Positions 57,161-64,000 of a DNA stretch of 64,000 bases are shown here, piece by piece (the first letter of the stretch is position 1; every line of letters starts with the position of its first letter). The stretch is taken from positions 1,488,001-1,552,000 of the forward strand of contig NZ_JBIZWA010000001.1 in assembly GCF_044769865.1 (NCBI RefSeq), written 5' to 3'. Source of the stretch: Homoserinimonas sp044769865. GTDB lineage: Bacteria > Actinomycetota > Actinomycetes > Actinomycetales > Microbacteriaceae. A model generated the notes under the pieces. It was not told where the DNA came from, did not search any database, and saw only the letters and a program-made list of their open reading frames with translations. The position numbers were made by a program, and so were the translations under genes.

Positions 57161-57456
57161 GCGCCACATACAAGGACCCGCGCGACGTCATCATCGCGCC
57201 CGTCGTCTCTGAGAAGAGCTACGGCCTGATCGACCAGGGCAAGTACACCTTCGAGGTGGACCCCCGCTCGAACAAGACCGAGATCAAGCTCGCGATCGAG
57301 AAGATCTTCGGCGTGCAGGTCGAGTCCATCAACACGCTCAACCGCCAGGGCAAGACGCGTCGTACCAAGTTCGGTATGGGCAAGCGCAAGAACACCAAGC
57401 GCGCGATCGTGACGCTCAAGTCCGGTTCCATCGACATCTTCACGGCTGTCGGCTAG
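57157..57456 (+). CDS. rplW: 50S ribosomal protein L23
   Basis: Exit-site protein of 99 aa that docks trigger factor and SRP. It has DVIIAPVVSEKSYGLIDQGKYTFEVDPRSNKTEIKLAIEKIFGVQV and TRRTKFGMGKRKNTKRA. The ATG overlaps the rplD stop by four bases. Confidence 0.96.
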   Translation: MSATYKDPRDVIIAPVVSEKSYGLIDQGKYTFEVDPRSNKTEIKLAIEKIFGVQVESINTLNRQGKTRRTKFGMGKRKNTKRAIVTLKSGSIDIFTAVG

Positions 57457-57474
57457 GGAGCAGAGGAATAACCA

Positions 57475-58314
<840 letters not shown>

Positions 58315-58341
58315 CCCAGGAAAAGGAACAAAGGGTAGAAA

Positions 58342-58623
58342 ATGCCACGCAGTCTTAAAAAGGGCCCCTTCGTCGACGAGCACCTTTTCCGCAAGGTCGC
58401 CGCGCAGAACGAGGCCAACAGCAAGAACGTGATCAAGACCTGGTCGCGCCGCTCGATGATCGTCCCGGCCATGCTCGGCCACACGATCGCGGTGCACGAC
58501 GGTCGCAAGCACATCCCGGTGTTCGTCACCGAGACCATGGTTGGGCACAAGCTCGGAGAGTTTGCTCCCACCCGCACCTTCCGTGGACACGTGAAGGACG
58601 ACAAGAAGGGTCGCCGCCGCTAA
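58342..58623 (+). CDS. rpsS: 30S ribosomal protein S19
   Basis: Small-subunit head protein of 93 aa that contacts S13 and tRNA. It has MPRSLKKGPFVDEHLFRKV, WSRRSMIVPAMLGHTIAVHDGRKHIPVFVTETMVGHKLGEFAPTRTFRGH. Length is normal. rplV follows after 25 bases. Confidence 0.97.
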   Translation: MPRSLKKGPFVDEHLFRKVAAQNEANSKNVIKTWSRRSMIVPAMLGHTIAVHDGRKHIPVFVTETMVGHKLGEFAPTRTFRGHVKDDKKGRRR

Positions 58624-58648
58624 TCGCGGTGGTGAAGGAGGTAGAGAA

Positions 58649-59044
58649 ATGGTGGAGTCGATCGCCCGCGTGCGACACATCCGCGTGACCCCTATGAAGG
58701 CTCGTCGTGTCGTCAACATGATCCGCGGCAAGCAGGCCCACGAGGCCCTGGCCATCCTCAAGTTCGCGCCCCAGGGTGCGAGCGAGCCCGTGTACAAGCT
58801 GGTCGCCTCGGCGATCGCCAACGCACGGGTCAAGGCGGATGCCAGCAACAGCTTCCTCGACGAGCAGGACCTGTACATCAGCCAGGCCTACGTCGACGAG
58901 GGCACCACGCTCAAGCGGTTCCAGCCGCGTGCGCAGGGACGTGCGTTCCAGGTCCTCAAGCGCACCAGCCACATCACCGTTGTGCTGGCCACGCCTGACG
59001 AGGCCGACGCGAAGAAGACGACTGCGAAGGCAGGGAAGAAGTAA
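58649..59044 (+). CDS. rplV: 50S ribosomal protein L22
   Basis: Exit-tunnel protein of 131 aa. It has IARVRHIRVTPMKARRVVNMIRGKQAHEALAILKFAPQGAS and the beta hairpin loop FQPRAQGRAFQVLKRTSHITVVL. The ATG at 58649 follows a GAAGGAGG-type site. Its stop overlaps the rpsC start (TAATG). Confidence 0.97.
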   Translation: MVESIARVRHIRVTPMKARRVVNMIRGKQAHEALAILKFAPQGASEPVYKLVASAIANARVKADASNSFLDEQDLYISQAYVDEGTTLKRFQPRAQGRAFQVLKRTSHITVVLATPDEADAKKTTAKAGKK

Positions 59045-59808
59045 TGGGCCAGAAAGTAAATCCCTACGGTTTCCGTCTGGGAATCACCACTGACCACGTG
59101 TCGCGGTGGTTCGCCGACAGCACCAAGCCGGGCCAGCGTTACAGCGACTACGTTGCCGAGGACGTTCGCATCCGCAACATGCTGAAGACGAGCCTCGACC
59201 GTGCCGGCGTCGCCCGCATCGAGATCGAGCGCACCCGTGACCGCGTCCGCGTGGACATCCACACGGCGCGCCCGGGCATCGTCATCGGCCGTCGTGGCGC
59301 GGAGGCCGAGCGCATCCGTGGCGACCTCGAGAAGCTCACGAAGAAGCAGATCCAGCTCAACATCCTCGAGGTCAAGAACCCCGAGGCCGAGGCGCAGCTC
59401 GTCGCCCAGGGCATCGCTGAGCAGCTCAGCGCCCGTGTCGCGTTCCGTCGCGCCATGCGCAAGGGTCTCCAGGGTGCCCAGCGCGCCGGCGCCAAGGGTG
59501 TTCGCATCCAGGTGTCCGGTCGTCTCGGCGGCGCCGAGATGAGCCGCTCGGAGTTCTACCGCGAGGGTCGTGTGCCGCTGCACACGCTTCGCGCGAACAT
59601 CGACTACGGCTTCTACGAGGCCCGCACCACCTTTGGTCGCATCGGCGTCAAGGTGTGGATCTACAAGGGTGACATCACCAACAAGGAACTCGCCCGCGAG
59701 CAGGCGAACCAGAAGTCGTCGCGCCCCGAGCGCGGTGACCGTGACCGTCCGCGTCGCGGCGCTGCTCCCAAGGCTGAGGCGCCCGTCGCAGCAGGAGTTG
59801 AGGCATAA
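59044..59808 (+). CDS. rpsC: 30S ribosomal protein S3
   Basis: mRNA-entry protein of 254 aa with a KH domain (IHTARPGIVIGRRGAEAERIRGDLEKL) and the conserved C-terminal domain LGGAEMSRSEFYREGRVPLHTLRANIDYG. Residues after about 218 form an Arg/Ala-rich tail (SSRPERGDRDRPRRGAAPK), longer than in E. coli but common in actinobacteria. It is coupled to rplV by a one-base overlap. Confidence 0.97.
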   Translation: MGQKVNPYGFRLGITTDHVSRWFADSTKPGQRYSDYVAEDVRIRNMLKTSLDRAGVARIEIERTRDRVRVDIHTARPGIVIGRRGAEAERIRGDLEKLTKKQIQLNILEVKNPEAEAQLVAQGIAEQLSARVAFRRAMRKGLQGAQRAGAKGVRIQVSGRLGGAEMSRSEFYREGRVPLHTLRANIDYGFYEARTTFGRIGVKVWIYKGDITNKELAREQANQKSSRPERGDRDRPRRGAAPKAEAPVAAGVEA

Positions 59809-59810
59809 CA

Positions 59811-60230
59811 ATGTTGATCCCACGTAAGGTCAAGTTCCGCAAGCAGCACCACCCCAGCCGCAGCGGTCACGCCACCGGTGGCACGAAGGTGACCTTCGGC
59901 GAGTTCGGCATCCAGGCGATCACGCCGGCGTATGTCACGAACCGTCAGATCGAGGCTGCTCGTATCGCCATGACCCGTCACATCAAGCGTGGTGGAAAGG
60001 TGTGGATCAACATCTACCCCGACCGCCCGCTGACCAAGAAGCCCGCCGAGACCCGAATGGGTTCCGGTAAGGGTTCGCCCGAGTGGTGGGTCGCCAACGT
60101 CAAGCCGGGCCGCGTGCTCTTCGAGGTCGCTGGCGTCAACGAGACGCTCGCCCGCGAGGCACTCACCCGTGCAATCCACAAGCTTCCACTGAAGGCGCGC
60201 ATCATCAAGCGCGAGGAGGGCGACGCATAA
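59811..60230 (+). CDS. rplP: 50S ribosomal protein L16
   Basis: Large-subunit protein of 139 aa near the A-site tRNA. It starts MLIPRKVKFRKQHHPSRSG and contains GGKVWINIYPDRPLTKKPAETRMGSGKGSPEWWVANVKPGR. Length is normal. Its stop overlaps the rpmC start. Confidence 0.97.
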   Translation: MLIPRKVKFRKQHHPSRSGHATGGTKVTFGEFGIQAITPAYVTNRQIEAARIAMTRHIKRGGKVWINIYPDRPLTKKPAETRMGSGKGSPEWWVANVKPGRVLFEVAGVNETLAREALTRAIHKLPLKARIIKREEGDA

Positions 60231-60556
60231 TGGCGATCGGTTCCAAGGAGCTCGCAACCAGCGAGCTCGACACATTCGAAGACGAGCGACTCGTCGACGA
60301 GCTCAAGAAGGCCAAGGAAGAGCTCTTCAACCTGCGGTTCCAGTCGGCCACGGGCCAGCTCGAGAGCCACGGACGCCTGCGCGCCGTCAAGCGCGACATC
60401 GCTCGCATCTACACGGTTATCCGTGAGCGCGAGCTGGGCATCCGTGCCACCCCCGCCCCGGTTGAGGCTCCTGCCAAGGCAGAGAAGAAGACCAAGGCGA
60501 AGAAGGATGCTGCTGACGCGGCTCCCGAGGCCGAGAAGACCGAGGAGTCCAAGTAA
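60230..60556 (+). CDS. rpmC: 50S ribosomal protein L29 with long C-terminal tail
   Basis: Exit-site protein. The L29 core (residues 1-68, ELATSELDTFEDERLVDELKKAKEELFNLRFQSATGQLE and RDIARIYTVIRERELGI) is followed by a Lys/Ala/Glu-rich tail (APVEAPAKAEKKTKAKKDAADAAPEAEK) to 108 aa, about 35-40 residues beyond the usual length. The ATG at 60230 overlaps the rplP stop (TAATG), and its own TAA overlaps rpsQ. Confidence 0.95.
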   Translation: MAIGSKELATSELDTFEDERLVDELKKAKEELFNLRFQSATGQLESHGRLRAVKRDIARIYTVIRERELGIRATPAPVEAPAKAEKKTKAKKDAADAAPEAEKTEESK

Positions 60557-60846
60557 TGGCTAAGGCAGAAGAGAAGGCGACCGCCCCGGCCGTCGTCCGC
60601 GGCTACCGCAAGACGCAGCGTGGCTACGTCGTCTCCGACAAGATGGACAAGACCATCGTCGTCGAGGTCGAGGACCGCGTGAAGCACCCGCTCTACGGCA
60701 AGGTCATCCGCCGCACCGAGAAGCGCAAGGTTCACGACGAGACGAACTCGGCCGGCATCGGCGACCTCGTCGTCATCAGCGAGACCCGTCCGCTGAGCGC
60801 CACCAAGCGCTGGCGCCTGGTCGAGATCCTCGAGAAGGCCAAGTAG
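60556..60846 (+). CDS. rpsQ: 30S ribosomal protein S17
   Basis: Primary 16S rRNA-binding protein of 96 aa. It contains RGYRKTQRGYVVSDKMDKTIVVEVEDRVKHPLYGKVIRRTEKRKVHDE and IGDLVVISETRPLSATKRWRLVEIL, the standard S17 core, with a short charged N-terminal addition. It overlaps rpmC by one base. Confidence 0.97.
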   Translation: MAKAEEKATAPAVVRGYRKTQRGYVVSDKMDKTIVVEVEDRVKHPLYGKVIRRTEKRKVHDETNSAGIGDLVVISETRPLSATKRWRLVEILEKAK

Positions 60847-60885
60847 CCCTTCCGCGGTCTACTTAGGAATTAAGGACACAGACAC

Positions 60886-61254
60886 ATGCTTCAGCAGGAA
60901 TCAAGGGTCAAGGTCGCCGACAACACGGGCGCCAAGACGCTGCTCACGATTCGCGTCCTCGGCGGCTCCGGCCGTCGCTACGCCGGCCTCGGCGACGTCA
61001 TCGTCGCGACGGTCAAGGATGCAATCCCCGGCGGCAACGTGAAGAAGGGTGACGTCGTCAAGGCGGTCATCGTTCGCACCAAGAAGGAGACGCGCCGTCC
61101 AGACGGCTCGTACATCAAGTTCGACGAGAACGCAGCGGTCATCCTGAAGGCTGACGGGGACCCCCGCGGTACCCGCATCTTCGGGCCGGTCGGTCGTGAG
61201 CTTCGTGACAAGAAGTTCATGAAGATCGTCTCGCTGGCACCGGAGGTTATTTAG
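60886..61254 (+). CDS. rplN: 50S ribosomal protein L14
   Basis: Large-subunit interface protein of 122 aa, the canonical length. It starts MLQQESRVKVADNTGAKTLLTIRVLGGSGRRYAGLGDVIVATVKDAIPGG and ends FMKIVSLAPEVI. An AAGGA site lies before the ATG. In many bacteria this is the first gene of the spc operon; here the 39-base gap holds no clear separate promoter. Confidence 0.97.
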   Translation: MLQQESRVKVADNTGAKTLLTIRVLGGSGRRYAGLGDVIVATVKDAIPGGNVKKGDVVKAVIVRTKKETRRPDGSYIKFDENAAVILKADGDPRGTRIFGPVGRELRDKKFMKIVSLAPEVI

Positions 61255-61256
61255 TC

Positions 61257-61607
61257 ATGGCGAAGATCAAGAAGGGCGACCTCGTCCAGGTGATCACGGG
61301 CCGTACCCAGGCGCGCGGCGGAGACCGTGGCAAGCAGGGCCGTGTGCTCGAGGTCATCGTTGAGAAGAACCGCGTCGTGGTCGAGGGCGTGAACCTCGTC
61401 ACGAAGCACGTTCGCGTCGGCCAGACCCAGCGCGGCACCAAGACCGGCGGCATCGAGACGCACGAGGCTCCGCTTCACATCTCGAACGTCGCCCTGGTCG
61501 ACCCCGAAACCAAGAAGCCGACCCGCGTCGGCCACCGTGTGGAGACGAACGCAGACGGCAAGACCGTCCGCGTGCGCTACGCCAAGAAGTCAGGTAAGGA
61601 CCTGTAA
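61257..61607 (+). CDS. rplX: 50S ribosomal protein L24
   Basis: Assembly-initiator protein of 116 aa with the KOW motif IKKGDLVQVITGRTQARGGDRGKQGRVLEVI at the start and NLVTKHVRVGQTQRGTKTGGIETHEAPLHISNVALVDP. It is slightly longer than the usual 103-110 residues. Its TAA overlaps the rplE ATG. Confidence 0.96.
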   Translation: MAKIKKGDLVQVITGRTQARGGDRGKQGRVLEVIVEKNRVVVEGVNLVTKHVRVGQTQRGTKTGGIETHEAPLHISNVALVDPETKKPTRVGHRVETNADGKTVRVRYAKKSGKDL

Positions 61608-62191
61608 TGACTGACACCGCAGTGGCTGGCAAAATCCAGCCCCGCCTCAAGCTCAAGTACCGCAGCGAGATCACGAAGCAGCTGACCGAGCAGTTCGGGT
61701 TCACCAACCCGCACCAGGTTCCCGGCCTCGTGAAGATCGTTGTCAACACCGGCGTCGGTGAGGCTGCGCGTGACGGCAAGATCATCGACGGTGCGGTCAA
61801 GGACCTCATCGCGATCACCGGCCAGAAGCCGCAGATCACGGCCGCCCGCAAGTCGATCGCGCAGTTCAAGCTTCGCGAGGGCCAGCCCATCGGCGCCCAC
61901 GTCACGCTTCGCGGCGACCGTGCCTGGGAGTTCCTCGACCGTCTCATCACGCTTGCGCTCCCGCGTATCCGTGACTTCCGCGGCTTGAGCCCCAAGCAGT
62001 TCGACGGCAACGGCAACTACACCTTCGGTCTCAACGAGCAGTCGATGTTCCACGAGATCGACCAGGACAAGATCGACCGCGTTCGCGGCTTCGACATCAC
62101 CATCGTCACGACGGCGAAGAACGACGACGAGGGCCGCGCCCTCCTCAAGGCCCTCGGGTTCCCGTTCAAGTCCGACGAGGCAAAGGCCTAG
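61607..62191 (+). CDS. rplE: 50S ribosomal protein L5
   Basis: 5S rRNA-binding protein of 194 aa. It contains VPGLVKIVVNTGVGEAARDGKIIDGAVKDL, ITGQKPQITAARKSIAQFKLREGQPIG and the C-terminal FDITIVTTAKNDDEGRALLKALGFPF. In the classical order rpsN follows, but here 104 bases without a gene lead directly to rpsH. Confidence 0.97.
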   Translation: MTDTAVAGKIQPRLKLKYRSEITKQLTEQFGFTNPHQVPGLVKIVVNTGVGEAARDGKIIDGAVKDLIAITGQKPQITAARKSIAQFKLREGQPIGAHVTLRGDRAWEFLDRLITLALPRIRDFRGLSPKQFDGNGNYTFGLNEQSMFHEIDQDKIDRVRGFDITIVTTAKNDDEGRALLKALGFPFKSDEAKA

Positions 62192-62295
62192 TAACACCCC
62201 ACACCGCTGGAGGGCATCCGTCCTCCGGCACGATCGGCAGGGTCGGCATTCGTGTAACGGATGTCGAAACCGGCCGAGACAAGGAATAAGAACAC
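62192..62295. other. Gene-free gap where rpsN would be expected
   Basis: These 104 bases between rplE and rpsH contain no S14 gene and no other coding frame. A short GGAGGGCATCCGTCCTCC inverted pair lies near 62210-62227, and AAGGAATAAG before the rpsH start is its ribosome site. The hairpin may be what remains of a spacer or a weak attenuator. Confidence 0.7.
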
Positions 62296-62694
62296 ATGAC
62301 AATGACAGATCCGGTCGCAGACATGCTGACCAGACTGCGTAACGCCAACTCGGCGCACCACGACACCGTGTCGATGCCGAGCAGCAAGCTCAAGACCCAC
62401 ATCGCAGAGATCCTCCAGAAGGAGGGCTACATCAGCGGGTGGAAGGTCGAGGACGCCCGCGTCGGGCAGACCCTCACCCTGGAGCTGAAGTACGGCCCCA
62501 ACCGCGAGCGCTCCATCGCGGGCATCAAGCGCGTCTCGAAGCCCGGTCTCCGGGTGTACGCGAAGTCGACTGAGATCCCCCGCGTTCTCGGTGGACTCGG
62601 TGTGGCCATCCTGTCGACCTCCTCTGGCCTCCTCACGGACCGCCAGGCAACAAGTAAGGGCGTGGGTGGGGAAGTCCTCGCCTACGTGTGGTGA
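62296..62694 (+). CDS. rpsH: 30S ribosomal protein S8
   Basis: Primary 16S rRNA-binding protein of 132 aa; in E. coli it represses the spc operon. It starts MTMTDPVADMLTRLRNANSAHHD and ends STSSGLLTDRQATSKGVGGEVLAYVW. The ATG at 62296 is chosen over the ATG six bases downstream because the AAGGAATAAG site is better spaced to it. rplF follows after six bases. Confidence 0.97.
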   Translation: MTMTDPVADMLTRLRNANSAHHDTVSMPSSKLKTHIAEILQKEGYISGWKVEDARVGQTLTLELKYGPNRERSIAGIKRVSKPGLRVYAKSTEIPRVLGGLGVAILSTSSGLLTDRQATSKGVGGEVLAYVW

Positions 62695-62700
62695 TCCGTC

Positions 62701-63237
62701 ATGTCACGAATCGGACGTCTGCCGATCGACATCCCCTCGGGTGTCGACATCAAGGTCGAGAACTCGGCCGTCATCGTCAAGGGTCCCAAGGGTGAGCTCT
62801 CGCTCTCCGTTGCGAGCCCCATCGAGGTCAAGGTCGAGGACAACCAGGTCGTTGTGACCCGTCCCGACGACGAGCGCGAGTCGCGTTCGCTCCACGGCCT
62901 GACCCGCACGCTCATCGCCAACAACATCATCGGCGTGACGCAGGGTTACACCAAGGGACTTGAGATCGTGGGTACGGGTTACCGCGTGGCGCAGAAGGGC
63001 TCCTCGCTCGAGTTCGCCCTCGGCTTCTCGCACCCCGTCACGGTCGACCCGCCTGCTGGCATCACCTTCTCGGTCGAGGGCAACAACAAGGTCACGGTTG
63101 CCGGCATCGACAAGCAGCAGGTCGGTGAGGTCGCCGCCAACATTCGCAAGATTCGCAAGCCCGAGCCCTACAAGGGCAAGGGTGTGCGCTATGCGGGCGA
63201 GGTCGTCCGCCGCAAGGCCGGAAAGGCTGGTAAGTAA
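62701..63237 (+). CDS. rplF: 50S ribosomal protein L6
   Basis: Large-subunit protein of 178 aa near the factor-binding site. It starts MSRIGRLPIDIPSGVDI, and the C-terminal domain has FALGFSHPVTVDPPAGITF and the signature PEPYKGKGVRYAGEVVRRKAGK. Length is normal. rplR follows after two bases. Confidence 0.97.
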   Translation: MSRIGRLPIDIPSGVDIKVENSAVIVKGPKGELSLSVASPIEVKVEDNQVVVTRPDDERESRSLHGLTRTLIANNIIGVTQGYTKGLEIVGTGYRVAQKGSSLEFALGFSHPVTVDPPAGITFSVEGNNKVTVAGIDKQQVGEVAANIRKIRKPEPYKGKGVRYAGEVVRRKAGKAGK

Positions 63238-63239
63238 TC

Positions 63240-63611
63240 ATGGCTCTCGGAACACGAGGCAAGAGCAAGTCGGCCGCAAAGAGCCGTCGACACGCACGTC
63301 TTCGCAAGAAGATCGTCGGCACGGAGGTTCGTCCCCGTCTCGTCGTCACGCGCTCTGCGCGTCACGTCTTCGTCCAGGTCGTCGACGACAGCAAGGGCCA
63401 CACGGTCGCTTCCGCGTCGACCATGGAGGCAGACCTCCGCAGCTTCGACGGCGACAAGACCGCCAAGGCCCGCAAGGTCGGCGAGCTCGTCGCAGAGCGT
63501 GCGAAGCAGGCCGGCGTCGCTGACGTCGTCTTCGACCGTGGCGGCAACCGCTACGCCGGACGTGTCGCAGCGATCGCTGACGGCGCTCGAGAGGCTGGGC
63601 TGAACCTGTGA
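63240..63611 (+). CDS. rplR: 50S ribosomal protein L18
   Basis: 5S rRNA-binding protein of 123 aa. It contains SRRHARLRKKIVGTEVRPRLVVTRSARHVFVQVVDDSKGHTVASAST and VVFDRGGNRYAGRVAAIADGAREAGLNL. Its TGA overlaps a possible GTG start of rpsE. Confidence 0.97.
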   Translation: MALGTRGKSKSAAKSRRHARLRKKIVGTEVRPRLVVTRSARHVFVQVVDDSKGHTVASASTMEADLRSFDGDKTAKARKVGELVAERAKQAGVADVVFDRGGNRYAGRVAAIADGAREAGLNL

Positions 63612-63643
63612 GCACTGAGAACACAACGAACAAGGAGCAGGCT

Positions 63644-64000
63644 GTGGCTGAAGTAGCCGAGGCGCCGGTGGAGACTGCCGCAGGCACGGAGTCCAACCGC
63701 AACGAGCCTCGCGAGGCCCGCCGTGGCGGTCGCGAGCGCAACCCCAACCAGCAGCGCGGTGCGCGTGACTCCGACAAGAGCCAGTTCCTGGAGCGCGTCG
63801 TCACGATCAACCGCGTGTCGAAGGTCGTCAAGGGCGGCCGCCGCTTCAGCTTCACGGCTCTCGTGGTCGTGGGTGACGGCAACGGACTCGTCGGCGTCGG
63901 CTACGGCAAGGCCCGCGAGGTCCCGACCGCGATCTCGAAGGGCGTCGAGGAGGCGAAGAAGAACTTCTTCCGCGTTCCCCGCGTCGGCAACTCCATCCCG
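63644..64000 (+). CDS. rpsE: 30S ribosomal protein S5, N-terminal part (cut by window edge)
   Basis: Small-subunit decoding protein, truncated by the window end. The S5 double-stranded RNA-binding core is visible: FLERVVTINRVSKVVKGGRRFSFTALVVVGDGNGLVGVGYGKAREVPTAISKGVEEAKKN. It is preceded by an unusually long Ala/Glu/Arg-rich N-terminus. Two in-frame GTG starts are possible: 63608, overlapping the rplR stop (GTGA) but without a ribosome site, and 63644, six bases after AAGGAG. The second is preferred. Confidence 0.93.
   Translation, partial: MAEVAEAPVETAAGTESNRNEPREARRGGRERNPNQQRGARDSDKSQFLERVVTINRVSKVVKGGRRFSFTALVVVGDGNGLVGVGYGKAREVPTAISKGVEEAKKNFFRVPRVGNSIP

Overview
The window is high-GC DNA from a Gram-positive actinobacterium, most likely a member of the Microbacteriaceae. 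This is inferred from the strong third-position G/C bias, the frequent GGATGCC/GCATCC codon contexts, the RpoB/RpoC and ribosomal protein sequences, the nei-lhr and CstA/CC-protein/ArsA neighbourhoods, and the frequent GTG/TTG starts. No tRNA, rRNA, CRISPR array, insertion sequence or prophage was seen.

Layout. (1) 1-26 kb is mixed metabolism, regulation and repair: proton-translocating transhydrogenase (pntAB), a zinc alcohol dehydrogenase, malate synthase G with a divergent IclR regulator, an acyl-CoA dehydrogenase, a group 2 sigma factor divergent from a TetR regulator, an uncharacterised protein with oxygenase-like residues, the nei-lhr repair pair, a NUDIX-like protein, a cstA / Cys-Cys-terminal small protein / ArsA-type ATPase operon, a GNAT acetyltransferase, a DEAD-box helicase, a ComB-like protein, a TPR/SprT pair, a PQQ-type sugar dehydrogenase lipoprotein and a spermidine-synthase-like protein. 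(2) 26.2-33.6 kb holds rpoB and rpoC, both starting with TTG. (3) 33.7-49.4 kb holds two membrane/FHA proteins and a complete monoderm type IV pilus locus: pilB, pilT, pilC, pilA, three pilin-like genes, pilD, pilM, pilN, pilO, then an unknown membrane protein. (4) 49.7-54.1 kb is the str operon (rpsL, rpsG, fusA, tuf), followed by a poxvirus-type topoisomerase IB. (5) 55.5-64 kb is the S10-spc ribosomal protein operon from rpsJ into rpsE, lacking rpsN between rplE and rpsH.

How the parts work together. The pilus locus encodes both motor ATPases, the platform, a major pilin and a tightly overlapping minor-pilin, peptidase and alignment block; the secretin parts of diderm systems are absent. 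A strong hairpin after pilA separates the major pilin from the minor ones, which would let pilin be made in excess. The cstA, CC-protein and ArsA genes overlap or nearly touch, suggesting one transport or biogenesis unit. The translation genes have clear promoters and long, hairpin-rich untranslated leaders.

Most notable: a palindromic Microbacteriaceae-type repeat read through in frame inside lhr; a duplicated GAGAACG repeat array between the sigma factor and TetR genes; a three-half-site IclR operator; a PilT with a roughly 310-residue Ala/Pro-rich N-terminal extension; the CstA/CC/ArsA unit; and an 18-bp inverted repeat flanking a 48-bp core near 20.4 kb. All functional statements rest on sequence reading and family knowledge; no database search was run.
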